The position numbers and the translations under genes were made by a program. A DNA stretch of 64,000 nt from Pseudaminobacter soli (ex Li et al. 2025). GTDB lineage: Bacteria > Pseudomonadota > Alphaproteobacteria > Rhizobiales > Rhizobiaceae. The stretch is taken from positions 372,001 to 436,000 of the forward strand of contig NZ_JARXVF010000003.1 of the NCBI RefSeq assembly GCF_029892515.1. Reading direction: 5' to 3'. The notes beneath the pieces were generated by a model that was not told where the DNA came from, did no database searches, and worked only from the letters and a program-made list of their open reading frames with translations. Each line of letters starts with the position of its first letter. The stretch's first letter is position 1. Positions 16,146 to 24,801 of the stretch are shown here, one piece after another.

Positions 16146-16353
16146 ACATCGGGCCTCGCTTCGTCTAGATTTGAGCAATGGTACTGCATCGCAAACTCCG
16201 CGCGCATCTGGTTGCCGTGACGCCTTCGCCGCGTACACGGCATACCGAGCTTTTGCGCCTGTGTGCCCGCATCGGCTATTCGCCGCCGTCGTCCTTCAGC
16301 TGAAACATTACGACCGGCCTTGCCGGAATGATTCAACTGGAATGGACAAACCC

Positions 16354-17736
16354 ATGACTTACCAGAACTTTTCGCTTTCGCAGCTGCAGGCGATCGACTC
16401 TGCGCACTATCTTCACCCCTTCACCGACCACAAGGACCTGCGCGCGTCCGGCGCACGCATGATCGTGCGCGCCGACGGCCCGTTCATCTATGATTCCGAG
16501 GGCCATGCGCTGCTCGACGGAATGGCCGGCCTGTGGTGCGTCAATGTCGGCTACGGCCGCAACGAGCTGGCCGAAGCCGCCTATGAGCAGATGAAGGAGC
16601 TGCCCTACTACAACTCCTTCTTCCGCTGCGCGACGCCGACGCCGGTGCTGCTCTCCAAGAAGCTGGCCGAGATTGCGCCCAACCACATCAACCAGGTGTT
16701 TTACGGCTCGTCGGGTTCGGAATCGAACGACACGGCCCTGCGTCTGGTGCGCCATTACTGGGCGCTGGAAGGCAAGCCCGAGAAGAACATCATCATCTCG
16801 CGCAACATGGCCTATCACGGCTCGACGGTTGCCGCGACTTCGCTCGGCGGCATGAGCGGCATGCATGAGCAGCTCGGCGGTGCCGTGCCCAACATCAAGC
16901 ATGTGATGATGCCCTATGCCTACGAACTCGCTCTGCCGGGCGAGAGCGATCATGATTTCGGTCTGCGTGCGGCCAAGGCCGTCGAGGACGCGATCCTCGA
17001 AGCCGGTGCGGAAAACGTTGCCGCCTTCATCGGCGAGCCGATCATGGGCGCGGGCGGCGTGAAGATCCCGCCGGCAAGCTACTGGCCGGAAATCCAGCGC
17101 ATCTGCCGCAAGCACGACGTGCTCTTGATGCTCGACGAGGTCATCACCGGTTACGGCCGGACGGGCGAATGGTTCGCGGCGCAGTCGATGGGCATCGAGC
17201 CCGACACCATCACCACCGCCAAGGCGCTCACCTCCGGCTACCAGCCGCTGTCGGCGCTGCTGGTTGGCGACCGCATCTCCAAGACGCTGGTCGAGAAGGG
17301 CGGCGAGTTCTACCACGGCTACACCTATTCGGGTCACCCGGTGGCCTGCGCGGTGGCGCTGAAGAACCTCGAGATCATCGAGAACGAAGGTTTGATCGAG
17401 CGCGTCAAGAACGACACCGGTCCGTATTTCGCAAAAATGCTGAAGGAGCGCATCTCCGGTCACCCGCTGGTGGGCGAAGTGCGCAGCTTCGGCCTGATGG
17501 GCGCGATCGAGATCGTGAAGGACAAGGCAACCCGCGAGCGCTTCCAGCCGGAAGGCAGTGCGGCCGTCGCCGTGCGCGACCACGCCATCGCCCAGGGCAT
17601 GATGATGCGCGCCACCGGCGACTCGATGATCCTGTCGCCGCCGCTGATCTGGACCCGCGAGACCATCGACATGGCCGGCGACCGTATCGCCAAGGCGCTC
17701 GATCTCGCTTTGGCCGACCTCAGCAAGGCCAAGTAA
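16354..17736 (+). CDS. Class III omega-aminotransferase (putrescine/beta-alanine:pyruvate type)
   Basis: A 460-residue PLP enzyme. Family marks include HPFTDHKDL near residue 20, DGMAGLWCVNVGYG, GSSGSESNDTA, the LMLDEVITGYGRTG segment with the cofactor-binding Asp, and the Schiff-base Lys in TTAKALTSGYQPL. It transfers an amino group from a terminal amine such as putrescine, GABA or beta-alanine to pyruvate; the SpuC-like branch is the closest I recall. Starts at ATG 16342 and 16354 are both possible; 16354 has GGA at a good distance. A strong terminator follows. It could feed semialdehydes to gabD (47324) if they share a substrate. Confidence 0.88.
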   Translation: MTYQNFSLSQLQAIDSAHYLHPFTDHKDLRASGARMIVRADGPFIYDSEGHALLDGMAGLWCVNVGYGRNELAEAAYEQMKELPYYNSFFRCATPTPVLLSKKLAEIAPNHINQVFYGSSGSESNDTALRLVRHYWALEGKPEKNIIISRNMAYHGSTVAATSLGGMSGMHEQLGGAVPNIKHVMMPYAYELALPGESDHDFGLRAAKAVEDAILEAGAENVAAFIGEPIMGAGGVKIPPASYWPEIQRICRKHDVLLMLDEVITGYGRTGEWFAAQSMGIEPDTITTAKALTSGYQPLSALLVGDRISKTLVEKGGEFYHGYTYSGHPVACAVALKNLEIIENEGLIERVKNDTGPYFAKMLKERISGHPLVGEVRSFGLMGAIEIVKDKATRERFQPEGSAAVAVRDHAIAQGMMMRATGDSMILSPPLIWTRETIDMAGDRIAKALDLALADLSKAK

Positions 17737-17760
17737 GGTCAAGCAAGGTCTTGAACAACG

Positions 17761-17790
17761 ACGGGCGCGGAACTTTTCCGCGCCCGTTTC
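17761..17790 (+). terminator. Rho-independent terminator of the aminotransferase gene
   Basis: Arms ACGGGCGCGGAA (17761-17772) and TTCCGCGCCCGT (17776-17787) form a perfect 12-bp stem with a 3-base loop, followed by a short T-rich tail. Confidence 0.85.
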
Positions 17791-17867
17791 GCATTAGGGA
17801 ATGGCCAGCCGGAACGGAACTTTGTCGCCCGCGTTGCCGAGAGTGATCCGTCACCTCAAGGCCTCCG

Positions 17868-18230
17868 ATGAAAACCCTTGTTTCTCCGGAAGACATGCAT
17901 CGCGGCGCAGCCATCGCATTCGATTTGATGCTTGCGCCAATGGTGATCGCCATGCGCCTGCCGCTGATGGCCAGAGAAAAACGCGGCGGCAAAGTTGTCG
18001 GCGCCGAGGCATGGCGGGCGATCACGGAGAAGAATGTTGCCCTCGCGGATGGCATTCTGGCCGCGCAGCTTTCCCTGATGCGGTCGGCTACCATTTTCTG
18101 GTTCGACGCCTTCGCAGGTCGGAAATCCTCGGTCCCCGGCAGAGCCGCAACCCGCTCGGCGCAAGCCGCATTGAAGCCGGCAAGCCGGCGCGTGAAGGCG
18201 AATTTCCGGAGGCTTTCGAGAAAATCGTAG
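17868..18230 (+). CDS. Hypothetical small basic protein
   Basis: A 120-residue protein I cannot assign. It starts with acidic/hydrophobic helices (FDLMLAPMVIAMRLPLM around residues 18-32) and a central segment AWRAITEKNVALADGILAAQLSL that loosely recalls phasin-like coiled helices. The last third is strongly basic (RRVKANFRRLSRKS). The ATG 17868 has no convincing ribosome site. A hairpin with CCTTCGC/GCGAAGG arms follows at 18301-18328. It may bind polyhydroxyalkanoate granules or nucleic acid, both conjectural. Confidence 0.45.
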   Translation: MKTLVSPEDMHRGAAIAFDLMLAPMVIAMRLPLMAREKRGGKVVGAEAWRAITEKNVALADGILAAQLSLMRSATIFWFDAFAGRKSSVPGRAATRSAQAALKPASRRVKANFRRLSRKS

Positions 18231-18492
18231 CGTGGCAAAAGGCAAAAACCGCGTCTTCCGTTGGGTGGAAGAGCACGGCTTTGCCATAAATACGCATGGC
18301 CCTTCGCGACCCCGAAACGCTGCGAAGGTAACAGCTCCGGTACGCAGTACCTGATCCGGAGCGTGCGGCGGCTTGCGATCCCGCCTGCACACCGTTCTAC
18401 CCAGACATTGTTACCGCGTGGTTAGCGAGAGCTTAATCAAACCTAAATTTGTAACTTTTTCCGGCTGTTCGGCTAAGAATTTCGTATGCGAC
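18231..18492. other. Intergenic region between convergent genes
   Basis: The only visible structure is a 7-bp hairpin (CCTTCGC 18301-18307, GCGAAGG 18322-18328). A T/A-richer stretch precedes the mmsB stop. No coding region or RNA gene is apparent. Confidence 0.35.
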
Positions 18493-19377
18493 TTACTTAG
18501 CCGCGCCGCGCAGGAAGTTGATGATACCGGAAAAGTCGACGCCGCCCTGGCCCTGTGCGTTGAACAGCGCATAGAGCTGCGCGGCCTCCGCACCAAGCGG
18601 CGTGACAGCGCCCGAGCCTTGTGCGGCCTCCTGCGCAAGCTTCAGGTCCTTCAGCATCAGCGATGCCGCAAAGCCGGGCTTGTAGTCGCGGTTCGCGGGC
18701 GAGGAGGGCACTGGACCGGGCACCGGGCAATAGGTGGTCAGCGACCAGCACTGGCCGGACGAGGTGGAGGCGACGTCGAACAGCGCCTGGTGCGACAGGC
18801 CAAGCTTTTCGGCCAGCACGAAGGCTTCAGCCACGCCGATCATCGAAATGCCGAGGATCATGTTGTTGCAGATCTTGGCCGCCTGGCCGGCGCCGTCACC
18901 GCCGCAATGCACGATGCGGCCGGCCATCGGCTGCAGGATCGGCTCGGCCTTGGCGAAGGCTTCATCCGAACCGCCCGCCATGAAGGTGAGGGTGCCTGCC
19001 GCCGCCCCGCCGGTGCCGCCCGAAACCGGCGCGTCGATGGAAGGCAAGCCATGCTTTGCCGCAATCGCGTGCGCCTTGCGCGCCGATTCCACGTCGATGG
19101 TAGAGCAGTCGATGAAGAGCGCCCCTTTCGCCGCTTTCGGCGCGATATCCTCATAGACGGCCAGCACATGCTTGCCGGCCGGCAGCATGGTGATCACGAC
19201 CTCCGCATCCTTCACCATCGCATCGGCGTCCGTCATCACGGCCACCCCGTGCTCGCGCGCGGTGTCCAGGTTCTGGGCGATGAGGTCGAAACCCTGCACC
19301 TTGTGCCCCGCCTTGACGAGATTGGCGGCCATGGGATTGCCCATATTGCCGAGGCCGATGAAGGCGATGGTGGTCAT
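18493..19377 (-). CDS. mmsB: 3-hydroxyisobutyrate dehydrogenase
   Basis: A 294-residue NAD-dependent beta-hydroxyacid dehydrogenase that turns 3-hydroxyisobutyrate into methylmalonate semialdehyde in valine breakdown. It has the nucleotide motif IGLGNMGNPMAANL at the start, the substrate loop DAPVSGGTGGA, the catalytic Lys in GAGQAAKICNNM and the family C-terminal segment KDLKLAQEAA. It lies 69 bases downstream of an isobutyryl-CoA-type dehydrogenase on the same strand, which supports the valine role. The hydrolase that makes its substrate is at 61784-62827. Confidence 0.92.
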   Translation of the reverse strand: MTTIAFIGLGNMGNPMAANLVKAGHKVQGFDLIAQNLDTAREHGVAVMTDADAMVKDAEVVITMLPAGKHVLAVYEDIAPKAAKGALFIDCSTIDVESARKAHAIAAKHGLPSIDAPVSGGTGGAAAGTLTFMAGGSDEAFAKAEPILQPMAGRIVHCGGDGAGQAAKICNNMILGISMIGVAEAFVLAEKLGLSHQALFDVASTSSGQCWSLTTYCPVPGPVPSSPANRDYKPGFAASLMLKDLKLAQEAAQGSGAVTPLGAEAAQLYALFNAQGQGGVDFSGIINFLRGAAK

Positions 19378-19446
19378 GTAGGTTCTCCTCCGGATAGTGG
19401 GGCAGTAAGTGAGGGCACTGCGGTCTTATCCTAGTGCCCTATTCCC

Positions 19447-20616
19447 CTAATCCCGCCCGATTAGGGCGCGGGCAATGATTACGCGCATGATCTCGTTGCT
19501 GCCTTCAAGGATCTGGTGCACGCGCAGGTCGCGCACCAGCTTCTCGACGCCATAGTCGTGCAGGTAGCCATAGCCGCCATGCAACTGAAGCGCCTCGTTG
19601 GCCACCTTGAAGCCGGTGTCCGTGACGAGGCGTTTGGCCATGGCCGACCATTTTCCGGCGTCGGGCGCCTTGCGATCGAGCTTGGAGGCGGCGGTGTAGA
19701 GGAAGATCCGCGCTGCCTGCAGCTCGGTTTCCATATCGGCGAGCCGGAATTGCAGCGCCTGGAACTGGTTGATCGCCTGGCCGAAGGCCTTGCGGTCGGC
19801 GGTGTAGGCCAGCGCCTTTTCGAGCGCGGATTGCGCCCCGCCCAGCGAGCAGGCGGCGATGTTGAGCCGTCCGCCATCGAGCCCTGACATGGCGATGCGG
19901 AAACCGGCGCCTTCGTCGGAGAGCAGGTTTTTAGCTGGGACCTTGCAGTCCTCGAAGATCACCTGCCGGGTGGACTGCATGTGCCAGCCCATCTTGTGTT
20001 CCTGCGCACCGAAGGAAAGGCCGGGCGCGTCCTTTGGCACGATCAGCGTCGAGATGCCTTTGGGGCCTTCCTGGCCGGTGCGCACCATGGTGACGTAGAT
20101 GTCGCTGTCGCCCGCGCCGGAAATGAACTGTTTTGCGCCGTTCAGCACATAGTCGCCGCCGCTTTTCACCGCGCGCGTCTTCAGTGCCGCCGCGTCCGAG
20201 CCTGAGCCCGGCTCGGTCAGGCAGTAGCTTGCCAGCCATTCCATGGAGGTGAGTTTTGGCAAAAAGCGCTGGCGCTGCTCCTCATTGCCAAAAGTGTCGA
20301 TCATCCACGCGCCCATATTGTGGATGGAGATGAAGGACGAAAAGGCCGGGCAGGCCTCGGACAGTGCCTCGAACACCAAGACGGCATCCAGCCGCTTCAG
20401 CGCCGAGCCGCCGACATCGTCGCGCACATAGATGCCGCCGAAGCCGAGCTGGCCGGTCTCGCGGATCACGTCGGCGGGAAAATGATGGTTGCGGTCCCAT
20501 TCCAGCGCATGCGGCGCCACGCGGTCTTGCGCGAAGGCGTCCGCCATTTCCTGGATGGCGCGCTGTTCCTCGTTGAGTTCGAACTGGCCGGCTGTCGGAT
20601 CGGTGGAGGCGTCCAT
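19447..20616 (-). CDS. Acyl-CoA dehydrogenase, isobutyryl-CoA dehydrogenase type
   Basis: A 389-residue flavoprotein of the acyl-CoA dehydrogenase family. It carries CLTEPGSGSDAAAL (FAD/substrate loop), KQFISGAGDSD and the C-terminal catalytic Glu in QILEGSNEIMR. The pairing with mmsB and the overall pattern fit isobutyryl-CoA dehydrogenase (ACAD8-like), the third step of valine catabolism. ATG 20616 is preferred to 20634 because GGGAG lies 7 bases upstream. It passes electrons to ETF in the cytoplasm. It is divergent from the DddQ-like cupin. Another short branched-chain acyl-CoA as substrate cannot be excluded. Confidence 0.88.
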   Translation of the reverse strand: MDASTDPTAGQFELNEEQRAIQEMADAFAQDRVAPHALEWDRNHHFPADVIRETGQLGFGGIYVRDDVGGSALKRLDAVLVFEALSEACPAFSSFISIHNMGAWMIDTFGNEEQRQRFLPKLTSMEWLASYCLTEPGSGSDAAALKTRAVKSGGDYVLNGAKQFISGAGDSDIYVTMVRTGQEGPKGISTLIVPKDAPGLSFGAQEHKMGWHMQSTRQVIFEDCKVPAKNLLSDEGAGFRIAMSGLDGGRLNIAACSLGGAQSALEKALAYTADRKAFGQAINQFQALQFRLADMETELQAARIFLYTAASKLDRKAPDAGKWSAMAKRLVTDTGFKVANEALQLHGGYGYLHDYGVEKLVRDLRVHQILEGSNEIMRVIIARALIGRD

Positions 20617-20693
20617 TTGTCTGCTCCCTAGCATTCCTCCGACGCCGGAACGCCGGCTGGCCTGTGGGCGTCGAAAATGTTCGCTTTGCCGCA

Positions 20694-20733
20694 GGATCCG
20701 CTTCGAAAAGTCTGCGACTTTTGAAGCGGGGTC
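20694..20733. repeat. Intergenic hairpin repeat, diverged copy 2
   Basis: Arms GGATCCGCTTC...AAAAG and CTTTTGAAGCGG..GTC enclose TCTGCGA. The core AAGTCTGCGACTT (20708-20720) differs at one base from the core of the copy at 9105-9117, while the outer stems differ but keep pairing, as expected for a structural repeat. It lies in the divergent promoter region of the acyl-CoA dehydrogenase and cupin genes. Confidence 0.5.
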
Positions 20734-20826
20734 TAGGCACGCGATTCAATCTAGACCAATGATGCCCCCGCGCAACCCGACCTTGTGCGAAGCGGCTGTG
20801 CATTTGTGAAGTTCGAGGCTTTATCC

Positions 20827-21429
20827 GTGACGACGATTTTCGAAGAGCTGTTGGACAGGTTCCGCGATGCGCAGGCTACCGTCGAGGACGAGCGCCTGCG
20901 CGACTTCACCTCGTCGCTCTGCTGGTCGATGCCGCAGCGCTCGCTGGAGCCGAACGTTCTGAAAAGTTCGATTCTTCTCGACCGCACCACCGAACTTTCG
21001 TCCCCATCGTTCCGGCCACTCGCGGCCCTAGTCGCCAAACATCGCAATGAACTGCGCTGGGGCCAGACCTACACGCCGGCCGATTTCGGCCAGCACTTCA
21101 TCGACAATTACGGCTGGCTGGAAGTGTTCGGCACGCGGGGCCATTTCGCCAACGATCAGATGGCCGGCGGGCTTCTGATCCTTGGCCCCAACATCGTCTA
21201 TCCCGACCATCATCATGTGGCCGAGGAAATCTACATCCCGCTCACCGGCGGCACCGAGTGGCGCAAAGGCGAGAGCGGTTTTGTGCCGCGCGCGGCGGGC
21301 GAGGTCATCCACCATCCCTCCAACGTCAATCATGCGATGAGGACCGGGGCCGAACCGCTGCTGGCGCTCTATCTGTGGCGCGGCGGGCCGCTCGCCGCGC
21401 GCTCCACCATCACCGGCAAGGCGGAGTAA
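20827..21429 (+). CDS. DMSP lyase-like cupin (DddQ/DddL type)
   Basis: A 200-residue cupin of the dimethylsulfoniopropionate-lyase-like group, whose active members split DMSP into acrylate and dimethyl sulfide. The metal and catalytic set recalled for DddQ is present with the same spacing: Tyr125, His128, His130, Glu134, Tyr136 (YPDHHHVAEEIY), and His169 in NVNHAMRTG. The C-terminal EPLLALYLWRGG also matches the group. GTG 20827 has GAGG 8 bases upstream and gives the usual length; longer frames to 20785 are possible. cobQ follows 5 bases after the stop. Some family members are inactive on DMSP, so the reaction is tentative. Confidence 0.8.
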   Translation: MTTIFEELLDRFRDAQATVEDERLRDFTSSLCWSMPQRSLEPNVLKSSILLDRTTELSSPSFRPLAALVAKHRNELRWGQTYTPADFGQHFIDNYGWLEVFGTRGHFANDQMAGGLLILGPNIVYPDHHHVAEEIYIPLTGGTEWRKGESGFVPRAAGEVIHHPSNVNHAMRTGAEPLLALYLWRGGPLAARSTITGKAE

Positions 21430-21434
21430 GCGAC

Positions 21435-22904
21435 ATGGCCAAGGCAATCATGCTTCAAGGCACAGGCTCGGATGTCGGCAAGACGGTGCTGGTCGCCGGC
21501 CTCTGCCGGGCGGCGAAGAAGCGTGGGCTGAAGGTTCGGCCGTTCAAGCCCCAAAATATGTCCAACAACGCCGCCGTGGCCGACATTCCGGGCGAGACCG
21601 GGGGCGGCGAGATCGGCCGCGCGCAATGGCTGCAGGCCATCGCCTGTGGCGTCGCGCCGTCGATCCATATGAACCCGGTGCTCTTGAAGCCGCAAAGCGA
21701 TGTCGGCTCGCAGGTCGTCGTGCAGGGCAAGGTGTTCGGCCAGGCCAAGGCGCGCGACTATCAGGCCATGAAGGCGCAACTCATGGGCGCCGTGCTCGAT
21801 TCCTGGCAGAAGCTGGGCGAGGATGCCGACCTCGTCATCGTCGAAGGTGCCGGCTCGCCGGCCGAGATCAATCTGCGCCCGCGCGACATCGCCAATATGG
21901 GCTTTGCCACGCGCGCCGACGTGCCGGTCATCCTCGTCGGCGATATCGACCGCGGCGGCGTCATCGCCTCGGTTGCAGGCACGCACCTGATCCTGCCGGA
22001 GGAAGACCGGCGCATGATCGTTGGCTACCTCATCAACAAGTTCCGCGGCGACGTGACCCTGTTCGACGACGGGATTGCGGCCATCAACCGCTTCACCGGC
22101 TGGCCCTGTTTCGGTGTCGTGCCGTGGCTCAAAGCTGCGGCGCTGCTGCCGTCGGAAGACTCGGTCATCCTCGAACGCCTGACGGCCGGCGAGCAGAGGG
22201 CGCTGAAAGTCGCCGTGCCGATGCTCGGTCGCATTGCCAATTTCGACGATCTCGACCCACTGCGCGCCGAGCCGCAGGTGGAGGTAATTTTCGTGCCGCC
22301 GGGCCAGCGGCTGCCTGCGGATGCGGGGCTGGTGGTCATCCCGGGGTCGAAATCGACCATCGCCGATCTTCTGGGCTTCCGCGAAAACGGCTGGGACCGC
22401 GACCTCGCGGCACATCGCCGGCGTGGCGGCCATGTCGTCGGTATCTGCGGCGGCTACCAGATGCTCGGCCGCATGGTACGCGATCCGCACGGCATCGAAG
22501 GTTCGGTGAAGGAAGCCGAAGGGCTCGGCATGCTCGACATCGAGACGGTGATGGAGCCGGAAAAGACGGTGCGCAATTCCACCGCGCGCTCGGTGCATTT
22601 CGACACGCCGCTGGAGGGCTATGAAATCCATCTCGGCGCAACCGCCGGGCCAGACTGTCTGCGACCCGTTACCGTCATCAACAATACGGACGACGGCGCC
22701 ACCTCGGCTGACGGAAAAGTCTTCGGCACCTATCTGCACGGTCTGTTCGGTGCCGATGCCTTCCGGGCCAGGTTCCTTGAAAGCCTCGGCATCAAGGGCG
22801 CGGGGATAGACTATCGCGGCGAGGTCGAACGCGCGCTGGACGAGATCGCGGTGCATCTCGAAACGCATCTCGATGTGGACGCGATCTTCGCGGCTGCGCG
22901 ATAA
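21435..22904 (+). CDS. cobQ: Cobyric acid synthase
   Basis: A 489-residue amidotransferase that amidates four side chains of adenosylcobyrinic acid a,c-diamide during cobalamin synthesis. It has the ATP loop GTGSDVGKT, the family block PFKPQNMSNN, the GATase Cys in GICGGYQMLG and the His in GTYLHGLFG. ATG 21435 starts the conserved sequence; the longer frame runs back through the cupin gene in another phase. It lies 5 bases after the cupin and may be cotranscribed with it, although other cob genes are not in the window. MttB-type methyl transfer also needs corrinoid. Confidence 0.95.
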   Translation: MAKAIMLQGTGSDVGKTVLVAGLCRAAKKRGLKVRPFKPQNMSNNAAVADIPGETGGGEIGRAQWLQAIACGVAPSIHMNPVLLKPQSDVGSQVVVQGKVFGQAKARDYQAMKAQLMGAVLDSWQKLGEDADLVIVEGAGSPAEINLRPRDIANMGFATRADVPVILVGDIDRGGVIASVAGTHLILPEEDRRMIVGYLINKFRGDVTLFDDGIAAINRFTGWPCFGVVPWLKAAALLPSEDSVILERLTAGEQRALKVAVPMLGRIANFDDLDPLRAEPQVEVIFVPPGQRLPADAGLVVIPGSKSTIADLLGFRENGWDRDLAAHRRRGGHVVGICGGYQMLGRMVRDPHGIEGSVKEAEGLGMLDIETVMEPEKTVRNSTARSVHFDTPLEGYEIHLGATAGPDCLRPVTVINNTDDGATSADGKVFGTYLHGLFGADAFRARFLESLGIKGAGIDYRGEVERALDEIAVHLETHLDVDAIFAAAR

Positions 22905-23336
22905 TCAATCCGCCGGTTCGTTCGCCTTCGGCCAATAGGTGCCGAACGACCAGATATTGCCCTCGGGGTCGGCGCAGATGAATTCCTTGCTGCCGTAGCT
23001 GCGCTCTACAACGCCCTCGAGGATCTTTGCCTGGGCGGCTTCGGCGCGGGCATGCATCGCCTCGACATCGTCCACGGCGACATAGGTCGCCTTGCCGCCA
23101 TTCGGCCCTGGCGCGCCGACGAGATTGCCGAAGCCGTCGCCGCTCGCCGTGCCGATCATGATCATAGACGAGCCAAGCGCCAGCTCGGCATGCTGCACCA
23201 CGCCCTTGTCGTCGTGGTAGCGGGCGCGAACGATGAAGCCAAAAGCGTCCACCAGCCAGTCGATCATGGCGGCGGCATCACGGTAGCGGAAGGTGGGGAA
23301 AATGCGCGGCGGCTCGATGGGGCTGACGGTGGTCAT
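22905..23336 (-). CDS. VOC (glyoxalase/bleomycin-resistance fold) family protein
   Basis: A 143-residue two-module VOC protein: FRYRDAAAMIDWLVDAFGF opens the first beta-alpha-beta-beta-beta unit and KEFICADPEGNIWSFGTY closes the second, the usual end of the YycE/PhnB-like branch. Such proteins bind a divalent metal and include lyases, isomerases and drug-binding proteins; nothing here shows which. The stop directly abuts the convergent cobQ stop without a spacer or terminator, so the two transcripts should overlap. Confidence 0.8.
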   Translation of the reverse strand: MTTVSPIEPPRIFPTFRYRDAAAMIDWLVDAFGFIVRARYHDDKGVVQHAELALGSSMIMIGTASGDGFGNLVGAPGPNGGKATYVAVDDVEAMHARAEAAQAKILEGVVERSYGSKEFICADPEGNIWSFGTYWPKANEPAD

Positions 23337-23429
23337 GGCTCTCTCCGGTTTTATGCCACGGATAAGCCATGGTGCCGGAAGCTTGTTCCCCGGTCATTCG
23401 AAATTTTCGGGCCGGTGCGCGCTTGCCTG

Positions 23430-24215
23430 TCAGACGCCGACCATCAGCCGCAGCGGATGGGTCGGGTCCATCAGGAGCTTCACTGCCAGCGCGATGCAGG
23501 TGACGACCAGCAGCGGCTTGATGAGCTTTGCGCCATTGCGGATTGCCATATGCGCGCCCAGGCGTGCGCCCAGAAATTGCGCCACGCCCATGACAATGCC
23601 AACCTTCCACGAAATCACGCCGACAAAGGCAAACGCGATGAAGGCGCCGATATTGGAAGCGAAGTTGAGCAGCTTGGTATGCGCCGTTGCCTTCAGTACG
23701 CCGTAGCCGAGCAGGGCAACGAAAGCGAGCATGAAGAACGACCCGGCCCCCGGGCCGAACACGCCGTCATAAAAACCGATGGCCGGCACGATGACGAGGC
23801 CGAACAGGAACGGCGACATGCGTTCGTGGCGGTCGACATCGTTCATGTTGGGTTTCAGCGCAAAGTACAGCGCGATGGCGACCAGCACGAAGGGCAGAAC
23901 CAGGCTCAGCAGTTTCGCCGGCAGCACGGTGGCCAGCAGCGCGCCCGCTATGCTGCCCAAGCACGACATGAACGCCGAGGGCAACTGCCGACGCAGGTCG
24001 ACATGGCCCTTGGAGGCATAGGTGATGGTGGCCGAGCCGGACCCGAACAGGCCCTGTAGCTTGTTGGTGCCCAGCGCCTCGACCGGCGAAAAGCCGGCGA
24101 TGAGCAGCGCGGGCACGGTGATCAGTCCGCCGCCTCCGGCAATCGAGTCGACGAAGCCGGCTATGAAGGCGGCAATCGCAAGAAGGGCGATGGTTTGGGT
24201 CGCAAGGTCGATCAT
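23430..24215 (-). CDS. TauE/SafE (TSUP) family sulfite/sulfonate permease
   Basis: A 261-residue inner-membrane protein with about eight hydrophobic segments and the TSUP repeats GFVDSIAGGGGLITVPALL and GFYDGVFGPGAGSFFML. Family members export or import sulfite, sulfonates or other small sulfur anions. ATG 24215 is the conserved start; the longer frame to 24332 runs into a Pro/Arg-rich stretch over the opposite promoter. It lies 12 kb from soeABC, so a link to sulfite is possible though not shown by operon structure. Confidence 0.85.
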   Translation of the reverse strand: MIDLATQTIALLAIAAFIAGFVDSIAGGGGLITVPALLIAGFSPVEALGTNKLQGLFGSGSATITYASKGHVDLRRQLPSAFMSCLGSIAGALLATVLPAKLLSLVLPFVLVAIALYFALKPNMNDVDRHERMSPFLFGLVIVPAIGFYDGVFGPGAGSFFMLAFVALLGYGVLKATAHTKLLNFASNIGAFIAFAFVGVISWKVGIVMGVAQFLGARLGAHMAIRNGAKLIKPLLVVTCIALAVKLLMDPTHPLRLMVGV

Positions 24216-24325
24216 CGGGGGGCCAGTGCAAGGCAGGCGAGGTCTGCCGGTTCGATCACACCAAGCCGGTTTGCGCAAGCCGGATTTCGCGCTACCAATC
24301 CGGGCAAGGCAGGAGCGAGGATTCG

Positions 24326-24757
24326 ATGGCACGGGGCTTGTTGGCGCAGATACGCACTCTTTTCGAAGGCGACCCCGGTGTCCGCAAGGTCGCGGACGAT
24401 CCGGTGCTGACAGCCGAACTTTTGCTGCTCTTCCGCATGATCCTCGCCGATGGAGAGGTAAGCGAGAGCGAATTGGCGGTGTTCCGCCGCATCTGTGAGG
24501 AGTCCTTCGGCATTGCCGGCGACAGCCTCGACGCGGTGGTCGAATACCTCCAGGACTATGGCTATGAGACCACCGGCGCCCAGGCGGTGGCGATGTTCCA
24601 GGACCTCGACATCGAGCGGCGCAAAGAGCTTGCCCGCCACATGGCCGAGATCGCCAAGGCCGACGCGCATCTGTCGGAAAACGAGGTGCGCCTGCTGCGC
24701 CGCACGATCGACATGCTCGGCGTCAACCCGGCGGATGTGGTGAAGCCGGCGGGGTGA
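24326..24757 (+). CDS. TerB-like tellurite resistance family protein
   Basis: A 143-residue all-helical soluble protein of the TerB fold. It has the paired acidic metal-site segments LLLFRMILADGEVSESEL and MAEIAKADAHLSENEVRLL, which are the two repeats of the domain. A GGAGCGAGGA ribosome site precedes the ATG. TerB-like proteins occur in stress and membrane-associated complexes; single genomic copies like this have no known role. It is divergent from the TauE/SafE gene. Confidence 0.82.
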   Translation: MARGLLAQIRTLFEGDPGVRKVADDPVLTAELLLLFRMILADGEVSESELAVFRRICEESFGIAGDSLDAVVEYLQDYGYETTGAQAVAMFQDLDIERRKELARHMAEIAKADAHLSENEVRLLRRTIDMLGVNPADVVKPAG

Positions 24758-24801
24758 GGCGTTTTCGCCGCATGATCTGCTGCCGTTGACGGAGTTTTCC
24801 T

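Noticed and set aside
16178-16303. 41-codon frame before the aminotransferase gene, a possible leader peptide
   Set aside because: No good ribosome site, no amino-acid run typical of attenuation and no adjoining hairpin.
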